A stretch of DNA of 64,000 nucleotides, from positions 57,423-121,422 of the forward strand of contig JADEXA010000014.1 in the NCBI GenBank assembly GCA_015207365.1, given 5' to 3'. This document shows, in pieces, positions 1 through 9,969 of the stretch (within the stretch, counting starts at the first letter, position 1; the number at the start of each line of letters is the position of its first letter). The position numbers were made by a program, and so were the translations under genes. Origin of the DNA: Vacuolonema iberomarrocanum LEGE 07170. GTDB taxonomy: Bacteria; Cyanobacteriota; Cyanobacteriia; Elainellales; Elainellaceae. The notes under the pieces were generated by a model. That model worked only from the letters and a program-made list of their open reading frames with translations, made no database searches and was not told where the DNA came from.

Positions 1-1915
1 CCTCGGCCAGCGGCTCAATCTCCTCTTCGTACAGTTCGATGGTGGCGCTGGTGTTGTGAGCGGTGTAATGCTGCTGCACCTGCATATAGAAGTCGAACTG
101 TGCCAGAGCCGAGAATTTTTCGATAACAATCTCATCGGCTCCTGGAAGGTTAGCCCAGGGAACTTCTACTGGAATTTCCACCAACCACTCCGTGCAGCGC
201 GGATCAAACGGATCGTTGAGTAGGTTACCCTCGTCGTCTTTGTCCGACTGGGACGGCACGATGGTATAGCCATAGTCCATGCAGGCCAGGGCGATCGCAT
301 CATTCTTGCGGAAGGTGATGCGGCGAATGAACCGTTGAGCCTTGGGCGGATGCCAACCGGGGCTGGCTCCGCTGAGCAGAGACTTGGTTCCAGCCGGTTG
401 GACAGTAGTGCAACGGTTAGGGCGCTTGAGGTTATGGCGATCGCAGTATTCCCATACCGTCTGATGGACAATGGTCTTCCAGCGGCTCAGGTATTCCCGC
501 TCTTTCGTCTTAAACTCCAACCCCTTCATGGTGTCGGGACGACCTTCGGCCCACCAGCGCAGCCATTCCGTCCCAAAGGCATTGACAAAAAAGTCGAATA
601 ATCCGGTAAAGGACACACCGACGATGGGATCGTCCATCCGTGACGTGTGATAGCGCGGTTCTGCAAACCGATGATTCAGCAATGCCGCCACCGACAACGC
701 CCCAGCTTTGAACGCCATCTCCTGCGTCTGCAAATCGTTGGGATCAATTTGGTTGAGATGGACTTCTGCCAGATTGCAGTGGAAGTTTTGCCCAAGAATT
801 TCGCCACAGGGGTTTAGGCCATAGCGCCCTTTGCCCTGGGCACGACGCTCGGCCTCACCTGCCCACTGGATGGCACCCTCGCCGGAGTAGTACTGCTTGC
901 GCACGGCGTCAGTACATTCTTCCTGGGTGGGCTTGCGGTGGAAAACGCGGGTGTGGTTTGCCATCCGTAGGGCATCCCGTTCGGGATCAATACGCCAGTT
1001 ACCATTTTCGTCCTGCTGCCAGAGGTTATCTTTAGCCGCAGCAGCCAGCCCATCCTCGCTGTCAAACTGGCGCATCCCAGCGCTACGGCGAATGTTCCCC
1101 GCCACAACACAGGCGGCGGCTTCATCAATCAGCAGGCAGCATTCCACCGAGTTCAACTGCCGCCCAATTGCCGTCTTGAGAATCCGCGCACAACGCTCAT
1201 ACAAGTTGGGCAAGCGAATGGGATTGGCAACGCCACCGAACCCTTGCAGACGTTCTCCGGCAGGACGCACAGACCCCAGGTCAACCTCAAGCTGCACGGT
1301 TCCCGAAAAGCGCTCATCCGATGAGAGTTCCAGCACAGTCTGATAGGACGCGACCCAGCCTTGGCGACTGTCGCCCACCCGCAGCCGTACTACATTTCCG
1401 TCAACCTCTACCGTGGTCTTCTCTTGGCGATCGCCCTTGGTCACTGTGCCCACATCCCCAACAACCTTTACCTGCACCGCATTGCGGATCACGGGCAGTT
1501 GGTCAATGTACTTCGGCTCTAGCACAGCACCGGTTCCGCAGCCCATCATCGCTAGATCCATCATCAGCCCAAACGCACGCCAGTCCACCACATTGGTGCT
1601 GGTGCAGTTATAGGCGCCCGAAAAGTTCTCGGGATTGCTAGCCCAATCGGTCCCACCCACCCACAACCAGCGGCCAGAGGGCAGGCTGTAGAGATGGCGC
1701 TGCATGCGGCTGAGCAGGGCAACTTCGTCGGCAGTGAGCTGACCTAACTCTGCAATACCACTGAGGGTGCGATCGCAGACCTCTTCCCAGGTCTCGCGAC
1801 GGTTATCTGCGACTTCGCCCAAACGGCTGTAGGTGCGGTAGAAAACGGGGTTGGCCGCAGGGGCAGATGGGGGGAATGGACTCGTTTGGCTGGGACGCTC
1901 GATGTTCTGAACCAT
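1..1915 (-). CDS. nrdJ: Adenosylcobalamin-dependent (class II) ribonucleoside-triphosphate reductase, truncated by the window edge
   Basis: Makes deoxyribonucleotides from ribonucleotides using a B12-derived radical, supplying DNA synthesis in the cytoplasm. Reading leftwards from the ATG at 1915, an open frame of about 638 codons runs off the window, so the C-terminus is missing. Visible motifs are NCTSTNVVDW near residue 104 (the conserved Asn-Cys region carrying a redox cysteine) and NPCGEILGQNFHCN near residue 370 (the family's Cys/Glu active-site segment). The motifs match monomeric class II RTPR rather than class I NrdA. No intein interrupts the visible part, although inteins are common in cyanobacterial NrdJ. 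The upstream region shows no recognisable B12 riboswitch. The family call is firm; the exact substrate phosphorylation state is inferred. Confidence 0.9.
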   Translation of the reverse strand, partial: MVQNIERPSQTSPFPPSAPAANPVFYRTYSRLGEVADNRRETWEEVCDRTLSGIAELGQLTADEVALLSRMQRHLYSLPSGRWLWVGGTDWASNPENFSGAYNCTSTNVVDWRAFGLMMDLAMMGCGTGAVLEPKYIDQLPVIRNAVQVKVVGDVGTVTKGDRQEKTTVEVDGNVVRLRVGDSRQGWVASYQTVLELSSDERFSGTVQLEVDLGSVRPAGERLQGFGGVANPIRLPNLYERCARILKTAIGRQLNSVECCLLIDEAAACVVAGNIRRSAGMRQFDSEDGLAAAAKDNLWQQDENGNWRIDPERDALRMANHTRVFHRKPTQEECTDAVRKQYYSGEGAIQWAGEAERRAQGKGRYGLNPCGEILGQNFHCNLAEVHLNQIDPNDLQTQEMAFKAGALSVAALLNHRFAEPRYHTSRMDDPIVGVSFTGLFDFFVNAFGTEWLRWWAEGRPDTMKGLEFKTKEREYLSRWKTIVHQTVWEYCDRHNLKRPNRCTTVQPAGTKSLLSGASPGWHPPKAQRFIRRITFRKNDAIALACMDYGYTIVPSQSDKDDEGNLLNDPFDPRCTEWLVEIPVEVPWANLPGADEIVIEKFSALAQFDFYMQVQQHYTAHNTSATIELYEEEIEPLAE

Positions 1916-2529
1916 ACGGATACTCTCTGTGATGAAATTGCAGCAGGAAACGGTGGCAAACTAATCAAGATAACGTTGAAGGATCTGGACAGATGTAGTG
2001 GTCAGTTCCTAGAGGTCACACTATATCGGCTGCACCCAGATTTTTCAAGGGATTTTTAATGTGGAAATTAAACCCGTTTGTAACGAGGTATGACTAAACG
2101 GTTCCAAGGAGATTCATTTTTTTGCAAAGGATTAATCTTCTTAGATGAATTCAGCCAACAATTCCCCCCTACGACCGGGGGGGATTGTTGGCTGAATTCA
2201 CCTTGGGCTGAGGATGTGACAACATTGACCGAAAGGCGGGCGACGCCCGTCAAATTTTCAGTTACGGTGCAGTTCTACGGTCGAATTTTAGAAGGGATCC
2301 ACTAGGATAAGAGCAGTTATTCCTTGTTCGTTCCCTGTTCTTGCTTGCGACCGACTTGCTCGGTTGCGACGAGGAACCGAAAACATGGGAGTAGCATGGA
2401 TGGGCGAGGTGATGAAATCTGAGCGGTATCCGAAATGGCGATCGCTTCCGTTGTAGCCAAGAGGGGTGTGTCTAACCACCCGGATGAATCAACCCTCTCA
2501 AACTCTTGTACGTCTCCGTGAGTTGAAGC
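1916..2529. other. Divergent intergenic region between nrdJ and the PBP gene
   Basis: This 614-base gap separates two divergently transcribed genes, so it must hold both promoters, but I cannot place them with confidence. It contains one strong palindrome (listed separately). Short reading frames here, some of them spanning the palindrome, have no recognisable product. Confidence 0.5.
2146..2200. repeat. 24-bp-arm inverted repeat (hairpin)
   Basis: The left arm at 2146-2170 starts TGAATTCAGCCAACAATTCC and pairs almost perfectly with 2177-2200 across a six-base loop. There is no T-run after it, so it is not a typical terminator. Its outer sequence matches none of the other three repeat families here, so it may be a singleton. 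Confidence 0.75.
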
Positions 2530-4797
2530 ATGGCATTGCCCCAACCTCCGACTCAGCCACCGAAATCGGGTAAAACGCTGCTTGGCACTCTCACGCAGGC
2601 AGTCGAGGCTGTACGGGTCAATTTTTCGCAATTAAAAGTCAAGCCCAATAGCCGGGTGCCGGAGCTATGGGTCGAAGACGCAGAAACCGGAAAGCGAGAG
2701 GTCTATCCTCTGTTGGGCGATCGCTACCTGTTGGGTCGCAGTTCGAGCAAGTGCGACATTGTGATCCGCAATCCCGTCGTCAGCCAACTGCACCTGTCGG
2801 TGGCGCGGGATAGCCGTAAGCCACGCTCGCCCTTTGTGCTCCGAGATGAGAACTCAACCAACGGAATTTATCGGGGCAAGCGTCGCCTCCCCAAACTATC
2901 GCTGCAACATGGGGATGTACTGACCCTAGGACCACCGGACCTCGCCGATGCGGTGCGGATTGAGTACCACGATCCACCGCCAGCCTACATGCGGGTGGCG
3001 AAGTATGGCTTGTATGGCTTCACTGGCATTACGGCAATGACCGCGCTCTGGGTCGGAACCCAGTGGACTCGGTTTGCCGTGCGCCCGCTACCGCAGTCGG
3101 TGCAAGGCCCGGTCGTTGTCTACGCTCGGGATGAAGAAACCATTCTCAATCCCCAACGCAATCGTGCCCATATCGAGTTACGGGAACTGTCCGAATTCTC
3201 AGACTATCTGCCCAATGCCGTCATCGCTTCGGAGGATAGCCGCTACTACTGGCACCTAGGGGTTGATCCCATTGGCATCCTGCGGGCGTTGGTGACCAAC
3301 ATTCGCGGCGGGCAATTGCTAGAAGGGGGGAGCACCATCAGCCAGCAACTGGCTCGCAACATCTACCGCGAGTATGTAGGCACCGAAGACTCTGCCGGAC
3401 GCAAACTGCGGGAAGCGGTAGTCGCCCTGAAGCTGGAAAGCTATTACAGCAAAGACTTTTTGATGTTGACCTACCTCAACCGGGTATACCTGGGGTACGG
3501 CAACTATGGGTTTGAGGATGCGGCTCGGTTTTACTTCGGCAAGTCGGCCAGCGATCTGACGCTGTCGGAGGCGGCGACCTTGGTGGGTATTTTGCCCGCG
3601 CCTAATACCTTCAACCCCATTCAGGACTACGATACGGCGGTGGAGTTGCGCGATCGCGTCATCAACCGCATGGTGGGTCAGGGGATGGTAAGTGCGGAGG
3701 AAGCGTCGCGGGCCCGGCGATCGCGCATCGACATCAACCCAGAGGCGATCGAAGAACTCCGCAGCAGCATCGCGCCCTACTTCTACGGCCAGGTGTTCAA
3801 CGAGCTGGAAGAATTGCTGGGGACGCAACTGGCGCAGGAAGGAAACTTCATTGTCGAAAGTACCCTCAACCCCCGCTACCAGGAACTCGCCGAAGACTCC
3901 CTCCGCACGACGATTGAAACCACAGGCTATGCCTCTGGGTTTGAGCAGGGGGCGATGGTGACCATCGACTCGGCCACCGGGGAAGTTTTGGCATTGGTAG
4001 GGGGGCGGGATTTTTTGGACAGCCAGTTCAACCGCGCCAGCCAAGCGATTCGGCAACCCGGATCGACCTTCAAAATCTTTGAATATATTGCCGCATTAGA
4101 AGCAGGAGTTTCGCCCTATGCAGAATTCTCCTGCAATGGGATGGCATGGCAGGGGCAAGATTTTCGCGGTTGCGAACGGACGGGGGCAGGCAGTGTCAAT
4201 ATGTTTACTGGGATGGCGCTCTCCGAGAACGTGATCGCTCTGCGGGTAGCGCGAGAAGCGGGCTTGCAGGACACTGCCGCTGTTGCCCGTCGCATGGGCA
4301 TCTCGACTGACCTGAATCCGGTTCCTGGATTGGCGCTGGGGCAAAGCGAAGTGACCTTGCTGGATTTGACGGGAGCCTACTCTGTGCTGGACAACGAGGG
4401 CGTTTTTAACCCTCCCCACACCATCCGTCGCATCCTCGACAGCAGCGATTGTGGCAACCCCGACGATGTCCAGACCTGCCGCGTTATCTACGACGCCGCC
4501 CAACAAGGCCTCCCATCACGCCCCGTGCTCGAACCCGATATTGCCGACACAATGACCGATATGCTGCAAGGCGTCGTTCGGGGCGGCACCGGAACTGCCG
4601 CTGCCCTTGGTTTAGGGGAAGCGGGAAAAACGGGAACCAATAACGACAATCGGGATTTGTGGTTTGTTGGCTACATTCCTAGCCGCGACCTGACGACAGG
4701 GATTTGGTTCGGCAACGACGATAACACCCCCACAGGCGGCGGCAGCTCCCAAGCAGCAGAGCTTTGGGGCGACTACATGGGTCGTGTGGTGCGATAG
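2530..4797 (+). CDS. Class A penicillin-binding protein with N-terminal FHA domain
   Basis: Bifunctional peptidoglycan synthase anchored in the inner membrane: a GT51 transglycosylase polymerises glycan strands and a transpeptidase cross-links them. Residues 60-145 form an FHA domain with GR at 69-70, SxxH at 85-88 and NSTNG at 108-112. A membrane anchor follows at about 155-177. The GT51 domain (about 205-390) has the catalytic Glu of the ASEDSRYYWH motif at 235 and EGGSTISQQL near 265. The transpeptidase has the SxxK serine at 512 (GSTFK), SEN at 565-567 and KTGT at 700-703, so all catalytic motifs are intact. The FHA domain suggests control by Ser/Thr phosphorylation of a partner (inference). 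The frame opens with ATG at 2530. Neighbours on both sides are unrelated. Confidence 0.93.
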   Translation: MALPQPPTQPPKSGKTLLGTLTQAVEAVRVNFSQLKVKPNSRVPELWVEDAETGKREVYPLLGDRYLLGRSSSKCDIVIRNPVVSQLHLSVARDSRKPRSPFVLRDENSTNGIYRGKRRLPKLSLQHGDVLTLGPPDLADAVRIEYHDPPPAYMRVAKYGLYGFTGITAMTALWVGTQWTRFAVRPLPQSVQGPVVVYARDEETILNPQRNRAHIELRELSEFSDYLPNAVIASEDSRYYWHLGVDPIGILRALVTNIRGGQLLEGGSTISQQLARNIYREYVGTEDSAGRKLREAVVALKLESYYSKDFLMLTYLNRVYLGYGNYGFEDAARFYFGKSASDLTLSEAATLVGILPAPNTFNPIQDYDTAVELRDRVINRMVGQGMVSAEEASRARRSRIDINPEAIEELRSSIAPYFYGQVFNELEELLGTQLAQEGNFIVESTLNPRYQELAEDSLRTTIETTGYASGFEQGAMVTIDSATGEVLALVGGRDFLDSQFNRASQAIRQPGSTFKIFEYIAALEAGVSPYAEFSCNGMAWQGQDFRGCERTGAGSVNMFTGMALSENVIALRVAREAGLQDTAAVARRMGISTDLNPVPGLALGQSEVTLLDLTGAYSVLDNEGVFNPPHTIRRILDSSDCGNPDDVQTCRVIYDAAQQGLPSRPVLEPDIADTMTDMLQGVVRGGTGTAAALGLGEAGKTGTNNDNRDLWFVGYIPSRDLTTGIWFGNDDNTPTGGGSSQAAELWGDYMGRVVR

Positions 4798-4854
4798 TTG
4801 ATTTACGTGGATCCTGCATCCCCCGATTTATACCCATTCGCTAAGAACCCACTA

Positions 4855-4905
4855 CCGATCATTTTTTGAAAGCCGCGCAATGCGCGGCTTTCAAAAAATG
4901 ATCGG
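4855..4905. repeat. Perfect 25-bp-arm palindrome (TATAGC-family core)
   Basis: Arms 4855-4879 and 4881-4905 are perfect reverse complements around a single centre base. The inner sequence (TTTTTTGAAAGCCGCGC) closely resembles the cores at 32253-32299 and 61383-61429, but the TATAGC outer ends are not evident here. It lies 58 bases after the PBP stop and could also act as a transcription barrier. Confidence 0.85.
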
Positions 4906-4930
4906 GTTTTGGTTTGCGTAGAATTGGAAT

Positions 4931-5036
4931 GATATCAAATCCGGTTAAATAGCCATAAAACCCAAATATCGTTTGTGCCCGCTGCGTTGCAGCGGGCACA
5001 AACGATATTTGGGTTCTTCAACCGGAGTTGGTATTA
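4931..5036. repeat. Nested inverted repeat, ATATCAAATCCGGTT family
   Basis: Outer ends GATATCAAATCCGGTT (4931-4946) and an imperfect reverse complement (5020-5036) enclose a perfect 27-bp-arm hairpin at 4959-4985 and 4989-5015. The right outer end covers the TAA stop codon of the minus-strand helicase gene at 5034-5036. Similar elements lie at 28018, 31655 and 51561. Confidence 0.85.
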
Positions 5037-8000
5037 CCCTTCGCTGATAAGGGTGAGGAGTTCGTCGGTAGACATCTTGCCACTCATCTCTGTGCCTTCT
5101 AGCAGGCTGTCGGCAAGGTCGCGCTTATGGGCATGAAGATCCACGATCTTGTCTTCGATAGTACCCCTGGCCACCAGGCGGTAGATGGTGACGGGGCGTT
5201 TTTGCCCGATGCGGTGGGCGCGATCGCTTGCCTGATCCTCCACAGCTGGGTTCCACCAAGGATCCATGTGGATCACGTAGTCGGCAGCTGTGAGGTTAAG
5301 CCCCGTCCCTCCGGCCTTGAGGCTGATCAAAAAGACATCGCCTTCCCCCGCTTGAAACGCCTCTACTCGCTTCTTTCGCTCCTTCGCCGGAGTACTGCCA
5401 TCGAGGTACTGGTAGGGGATATTTTGGCTATTCAGATAGTCTCGCAGAATATGGAGATGATCAACGAATTGGCTGAAAACCAAGGCTTTGTGATGATTGG
5501 AGAGGAGTTCTTCCAGCACATTGCCAAAGAGATCTAGCTTGGCACTACCGACGGGGGCATTGGGCATCACCAGGCGGGGATTGCAGCAGGCGCGCCGCAG
5601 CTTCATGATTTCCGCCAGAACTTGCAAATGCTTGGCTCCCGCCTCAGCGCTGCTTTCGGCCAAGCGATTGATGGCATCGCGCCGCAGGGCTTCGTAAAAT
5701 GCCAGTTCTTCAGGGCTAAGTTCCACATGCAGCGTGACTTCCGTACGCGAGGGCAGCTCCGACAACACCTGGCTTTTGGTGCGGCGCAGGATGAAGGGCT
5801 GGATCAGCTTTTTCAGTTGATAGCGAGCATCCTTGTCCTGGTAGCGCTCGATGGGGGTGGCAAAGCGCTCGTTGAATTTTTCCAGCGAACCGAGCAAGCC
5901 AGGGTTGATGAAGCGGAATAGGTTCCACAATTCCCCCAAATGATTTTCGATAGGGGTTCCGGTGGTGATGATTTTGAAGCCCCCCTGGAGACTCATGGCG
6001 GCTTGCGATCGCTTCGTTCCCATATTTTTAATGGCCTGAGCTTCATCCAGCACGATGGTTTCCCACTGCACCTTCGAGAGCATATCGGCCACCTCTTCCT
6101 GCTGCAGCAAGCCATAGCTGCACACCAGCAGGTCGAAGGGTTGGAGGTTATCGAGGACTTTTTGGCGATCGCCACTGCCAAACTGAATCGGCTTAAGCGT
6201 GGGTGCAAATCGCTCGGCTTCCGTTAGCCAGTTCATTCCGACGGAGGTGGGAGCGACCACCAGAGTTGGGCCTTGGGGCGCACGGGCCAGGATAATCGCC
6301 AGCGCCTGCAGGGTTTTGCCCAACCCCATATCATCGGCAAGGCATGCCCCAACGCCCCAGTGCGCCAACCGCGCCAGCCACTTAAACCCATCGACCTGGT
6401 AATCTCGCAGGTCGGCTTGCAACGTAGAGGGAAGCTGGGGATTAATTTCCGCCATCTCCTTCAGCCGTTGGGTATGGGCTTTCCAATGTTTATCGGTCTT
6501 GAGGTGACCCACCTCCTCGGCAAAGTCTTGCAGGGTGACAGCGGCCAGGGGATGGAAGCGGGCGCGATCGCCCTGCATGTCAGAAAACCGACGAAATTCA
6601 TCCAACCGCTTACGAAAGGTTTCCGTGAGGGCGAGGAACTGCCCTTCGCCAACTTTCAAAAACCGACCGGGGCTGTTCTGTAGCAATTCCATCAACTGCT
6701 GCATCGCCATCACCTGACCATCGGGCAATTGCACCTCACCGCTGGCCTCGAACCAATCCTTCTGCTGTCGAATGCTGAGCTTGAACTGCCCCACCCCGAT
6801 GGTGGAATTGACGCGCAACTTTTCCCCTTCCGGCCATTCCAAAATCGCCCGTTTTTCTTCCACTTCCGCATCACCCACCCCAATCGACTGCAACTCCGTC
6901 AACAATTCCAGGCAATCTTCCGGGTCAGGGAGCAGCCATTCACCCCCCTCTTCCTCATTGCGGGTGAGGGTCGAACAATCGGCCACCAGTTCGTTGGCCC
7001 GTTCGTTTTCCTCCGCCAGGTTGCGGGTGGTTTGCAGGCGCTTGCCTTCGATTTCCGCAATCATGGTGCTGCCACCATGTCCTGGCCGAATGTAGGGTCC
7101 ACCTGCCCCGAACGGGCGTACCCGTAGCGCGACCTTGAGCCCATCGCCCGCTGGCAACAAATGCACATGGGGAATGCTGTCGGCGGGGATTTCCTCCGCA
7201 TCCGCTGCACCGCCGCCCACATCCGACTGCACCGTCACGATTCCAGACACCGCATTGATGGCTGCAAGCACCTGCTCTTCTGCGGAAAGGGGAACATCGA
7301 GCCGATTCTGATACCCAATGATTTGGGCAATGTGGCGATGTTCATCGGAGACTTCAACCACCTTCAACCGGGTCGGGGTTTCTTTGTCCAGCACAATCGG
7401 TTCATCGGCATCTAGGTTCGAGAGGTCGGGAAACAGTTGCAGAATCAGGCGATCGCCCCCTTCATCCCGCTGTACTCGCAGTTCAGGCTCCCCTTTCACC
7501 ACATCCACTCGAACGGAGGGAGTCCCTTCCCAAAACACCAGAGGATGCCCAATCAGACCGGCGATCGCCCCTTTTTTCCAGTAGTAACCGCCCGCATAGT
7601 CGGCGGACAGATAGTTCGCTATCTTGCGATCCTGCGGCGTCAGATAGTCTAGGTCGGTATCGTCGCGCAGCCTTCTGAGAGCGATCGGGCGACCCCGACT
7701 CCAGCTTCCCTGGCTATTAATCTTTTGTTCACGGGGAGTAAAGCTATAGAACGTGCTGGAATCGTAGGCAACAAACCATACCAGGCGCTTTTCCGTCGAG
7801 CCCTTCACAGCGGGCGGTTCGTAGCGCAATTGGCTGAGGGCCTGGAGCGACAGTTCCCAGGTTTCGCGGTAGGGAACCATGTGAGCCAATGCGCCCCCAT
7901 AGGTTTCCGGTTGCAGCAGCTCCACCTGACGCTGAAACGAACTTCTGGGCTTGAGAACCGCCAGCATTTGCGCCGCTTCTAACGCCAACCAGCGATAACC

Positions 8001-9269
8001 GGCCTCTCCGGCTGCTTTGTGGAGCGGGTCGAGCAGTCGGGGGAGGCGTTTTTTGGCTTCCTCGCGATTGGTCCAAAACAGGACCAGCGACTTGACCAGG
8101 GTTTGAAGGCTATGCTCCTTAGAGTGGCGCTCGATGGGAGCCTTACGAATCGTTTCGCGATGGGAAATATCTCCCAACTGCATAGCCAGGAACTGGTTGA
8201 TGGCGAGCGTACTTTCCTGCAACCAGTTTTTGTGATGGGCATTGACGCGAGACTGTTGCATAGCAACTTGCAACCGATCCGGTGTGCCCGCTTTCAAAAA
8301 TGTCAGGAGATAGAACAGATCCCCTAACCCATCCAGGATGACCGTTTTGAGTTTGTGAACCTTGCGAAAGGCGCGGTGGGCTTCGGTGAAGTGAGCGATC
8401 GCCCGCTCTTCGTCACCCATCAAAAAAGCGGCCATCCCCCGTAGGGTTTCCCGCTGATAGGCTTCTAAGCCTTCCACCTTTTTTAAGGTCGCCTGAGCTT
8501 CTGGCCAGTTCCCCCGCAGCAGGTGTTGCTCGACTAGCTGAATTTGCAGCACAGGCGATCGCCGCCGTTCGGGCTTGGCGACTTCCTCTTGCAGCAAGGC
8601 AAAGGCCTCATCAGCAGGTTCCAGATGCCGCACCGAGATATCGAGGATCGCCTGGAGCGCGGTCTCATACATCGCAGGAGGCAGCGTTTTGAACCAGCCC
8701 GCGTCGAAGGGATTGTTGCAAATGCGCAGGAGAATTTCGCTGAGCGGCAGGAGCGATCGCCGACTGCCATAGTTGGCATAGTGTAGATAGCTGTCGTAGT
8801 AGCGCTCCACTAAGCGCATATTCTGTCGATAGAAGCTAATACGAATTTGGCGAATCAGTTGCTCCTGATTGGTGAAGTAGTAAGGCCCATTTTTGCCGTA
8901 GGAATGAATCGGCAAAATGTCTTGGATAGCATTGGCCAACACTTCAAATCGCTTCGACCGAACCGCATCGCGGGTCGCATACTCGACCAATAGTGGATTG
9001 CAACGCGGCTCGCGGTTATCTGACGGCACAAGCAGATTGCTTTCTAGCAGACCAACAACCCGCTCCATCAGCTTGGTGGTATTGATCGGCTTGCCACGCT
9101 TGTCGCGAATGCCGGTGCGCTGAAAGGCAATCGGAAAAACCGCCGCCCGCATCGGCTCATAGGCGACCGAGAACAACTGAATGATGCACTGATCCAACTG
9201 AGAGAGGGCATGATACGTTTCGATGAGGCGATCGCGCATCAAGTCAATTTCAGATTGGGAAGAGGTCAT
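5034..9269 (-). CDS. Large SNF2-family DEAD/DEAH-box helicase/ATPase
   Basis: Swi2/Snf2-type double-stranded DNA translocase of about 1,411 residues. The first ~900 residues are a poorly conserved N-terminal region with helical repeat-like sequence. The motor follows: Walker A in LADDMGLGKT near residue 978, DEAQ box (LDEAQAIKN) near 1070, TGTPIENHLGELW (motif III), and the C-terminal RecA lobe with FSQFVDHL, GGTGLNLTAADYVIHMDPWWNP and DRAHRIGQ (motif VI). These are diagnostic of SNF2 proteins. In bacteria such proteins remodel RNA polymerase or other DNA-bound complexes; the target of this one cannot be read from sequence. ATG at 9269 is preferred over the in-frame TTG at 9275. The stop codon lies inside a palindromic element. 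Confidence 0.88.
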   Translation of the reverse strand: MTSSQSEIDLMRDRLIETYHALSQLDQCIIQLFSVAYEPMRAAVFPIAFQRTGIRDKRGKPINTTKLMERVVGLLESNLLVPSDNREPRCNPLLVEYATRDAVRSKRFEVLANAIQDILPIHSYGKNGPYYFTNQEQLIRQIRISFYRQNMRLVERYYDSYLHYANYGSRRSLLPLSEILLRICNNPFDAGWFKTLPPAMYETALQAILDISVRHLEPADEAFALLQEEVAKPERRRSPVLQIQLVEQHLLRGNWPEAQATLKKVEGLEAYQRETLRGMAAFLMGDEERAIAHFTEAHRAFRKVHKLKTVILDGLGDLFYLLTFLKAGTPDRLQVAMQQSRVNAHHKNWLQESTLAINQFLAMQLGDISHRETIRKAPIERHSKEHSLQTLVKSLVLFWTNREEAKKRLPRLLDPLHKAAGEAGYRWLALEAAQMLAVLKPRSSFQRQVELLQPETYGGALAHMVPYRETWELSLQALSQLRYEPPAVKGSTEKRLVWFVAYDSSTFYSFTPREQKINSQGSWSRGRPIALRRLRDDTDLDYLTPQDRKIANYLSADYAGGYYWKKGAIAGLIGHPLVFWEGTPSVRVDVVKGEPELRVQRDEGGDRLILQLFPDLSNLDADEPIVLDKETPTRLKVVEVSDEHRHIAQIIGYQNRLDVPLSAEEQVLAAINAVSGIVTVQSDVGGGAADAEEIPADSIPHVHLLPAGDGLKVALRVRPFGAGGPYIRPGHGGSTMIAEIEGKRLQTTRNLAEENERANELVADCSTLTRNEEEGGEWLLPDPEDCLELLTELQSIGVGDAEVEEKRAILEWPEGEKLRVNSTIGVGQFKLSIRQQKDWFEASGEVQLPDGQVMAMQQLMELLQNSPGRFLKVGEGQFLALTETFRKRLDEFRRFSDMQGDRARFHPLAAVTLQDFAEEVGHLKTDKHWKAHTQRLKEMAEINPQLPSTLQADLRDYQVDGFKWLARLAHWGVGACLADDMGLGKTLQALAIILARAPQGPTLVVAPTSVGMNWLTEAERFAPTLKPIQFGSGDRQKVLDNLQPFDLLVCSYGLLQQEEVADMLSKVQWETIVLDEAQAIKNMGTKRSQAAMSLQGGFKIITTGTPIENHLGELWNLFRFINPGLLGSLEKFNERFATPIERYQDKDARYQLKKLIQPFILRRTKSQVLSELPSRTEVTLHVELSPEELAFYEALRRDAINRLAESSAEAGAKHLQVLAEIMKLRRACCNPRLVMPNAPVGSAKLDLFGNVLEELLSNHHKALVFSQFVDHLHILRDYLNSQNIPYQYLDGSTPAKERKKRVEAFQAGEGDVFLISLKAGGTGLNLTAADYVIHMDPWWNPAVEDQASDRAHRIGQKRPVTIYRLVARGTIEDKIVDLHAHKRDLADSLLEGTEMSGKMSTDELLTLISEG

Positions 9270-9969
9270 AACCAAAGGAAGCTATCCGAATAGAGAACTG
9301 AGCGCAAGCGAGCCGTAGCAACAAGTTTTCGAAAAACGAATCCAACTTCAATGCTAGCGATCAGACGAGCAAATGATTGACATTGGCTCGGTTGCCAGCT
9401 TTCTACACTGTGTTGTTGCCGCTGCACCTGTGCATTGAACCAGACCTGCTAGCCTGCGACCAAGATTCATCCCATGACACCGAGAGCCTGGAATCGATAG
9501 CGGCGGATCGTGAGGGCTGTCGTGGCAATTCTCGGTGCGCTACCTCAACTCATTGTTGTGCTACATTGCTGCGCGGACTAGCAAACTCTCGACTTTCTAG
9601 CCTAACGCTTTGATGCCCTCCAATAGTGAAGGCGTCACGACAAAGAGGCGATCGCTCTGCCCTAAACCCAAGACCTCCTCTTCATAGAAATTAATTTGAC
9701 AAGAACTCACAAAACCGTATCATTGAATACAGAAACTATTTTGACTTTGTTCAACCTATCTCTGTTGGCGATCGGCCTTTAATGCATTGGAGCCATGTCG
9801 TTAGATCCTGCTAGCCGTGATGAGCCGTGATGTTGAATGGGTTACCTACATGAACGGGGGATGAGCCGAGTTTCCGAGTCGCCACTAGAAACAGTTTCGT
9901 CCATTCATTCTCAACGTTTACCCAAGTTTCCTCATAATTCCATTTTCCATTTCGCTTAGGGAGGTTCTC
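9270..9969. other. 700-base intergenic region before the DUF4278 gene
   Basis: No reading frame here looks like a protein; the frame at 9377-9613 has cysteine-rich, non-family-like sequence. The right half holds the candidate promoter listed next. The region also contains the unmapped upstream signals of the minus-strand helicase gene. Confidence 0.5.
9696..9723 (+). promoter_or_regulatory. Candidate sigma70-type promoter
   Basis: TTGACA at 9696-9701 and TATCAT at 9718-9723 are separated by 16 bases, a good match to the consensus. It points towards the DUF4278 mini-gene 247 bases downstream, implying a long leader if this is its promoter. Confidence 0.35.

Noticed and set aside
166..1641. 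Several overlapping frames on both strands inside nrdJ
   Set aside because: They are shadows of the truncated nrdJ frame; translations are Arg/Ser-rich and without motifs.
1916..2130. B12 riboswitch upstream of nrdJ
   Set aside because: No B12 box or matching stems were found, although such control would be natural for this enzyme.
3319..4056. 245-codon minus-strand frame inside the PBP gene
   Set aside because: It is antisense to the catalytic domains and only reflects codon structure of the real gene.
9377..9613. 78-codon plus-strand frame after the SNF2 gene
   Set aside because: Leu/Cys-rich sequence with no ribosome site, motif or continuation.
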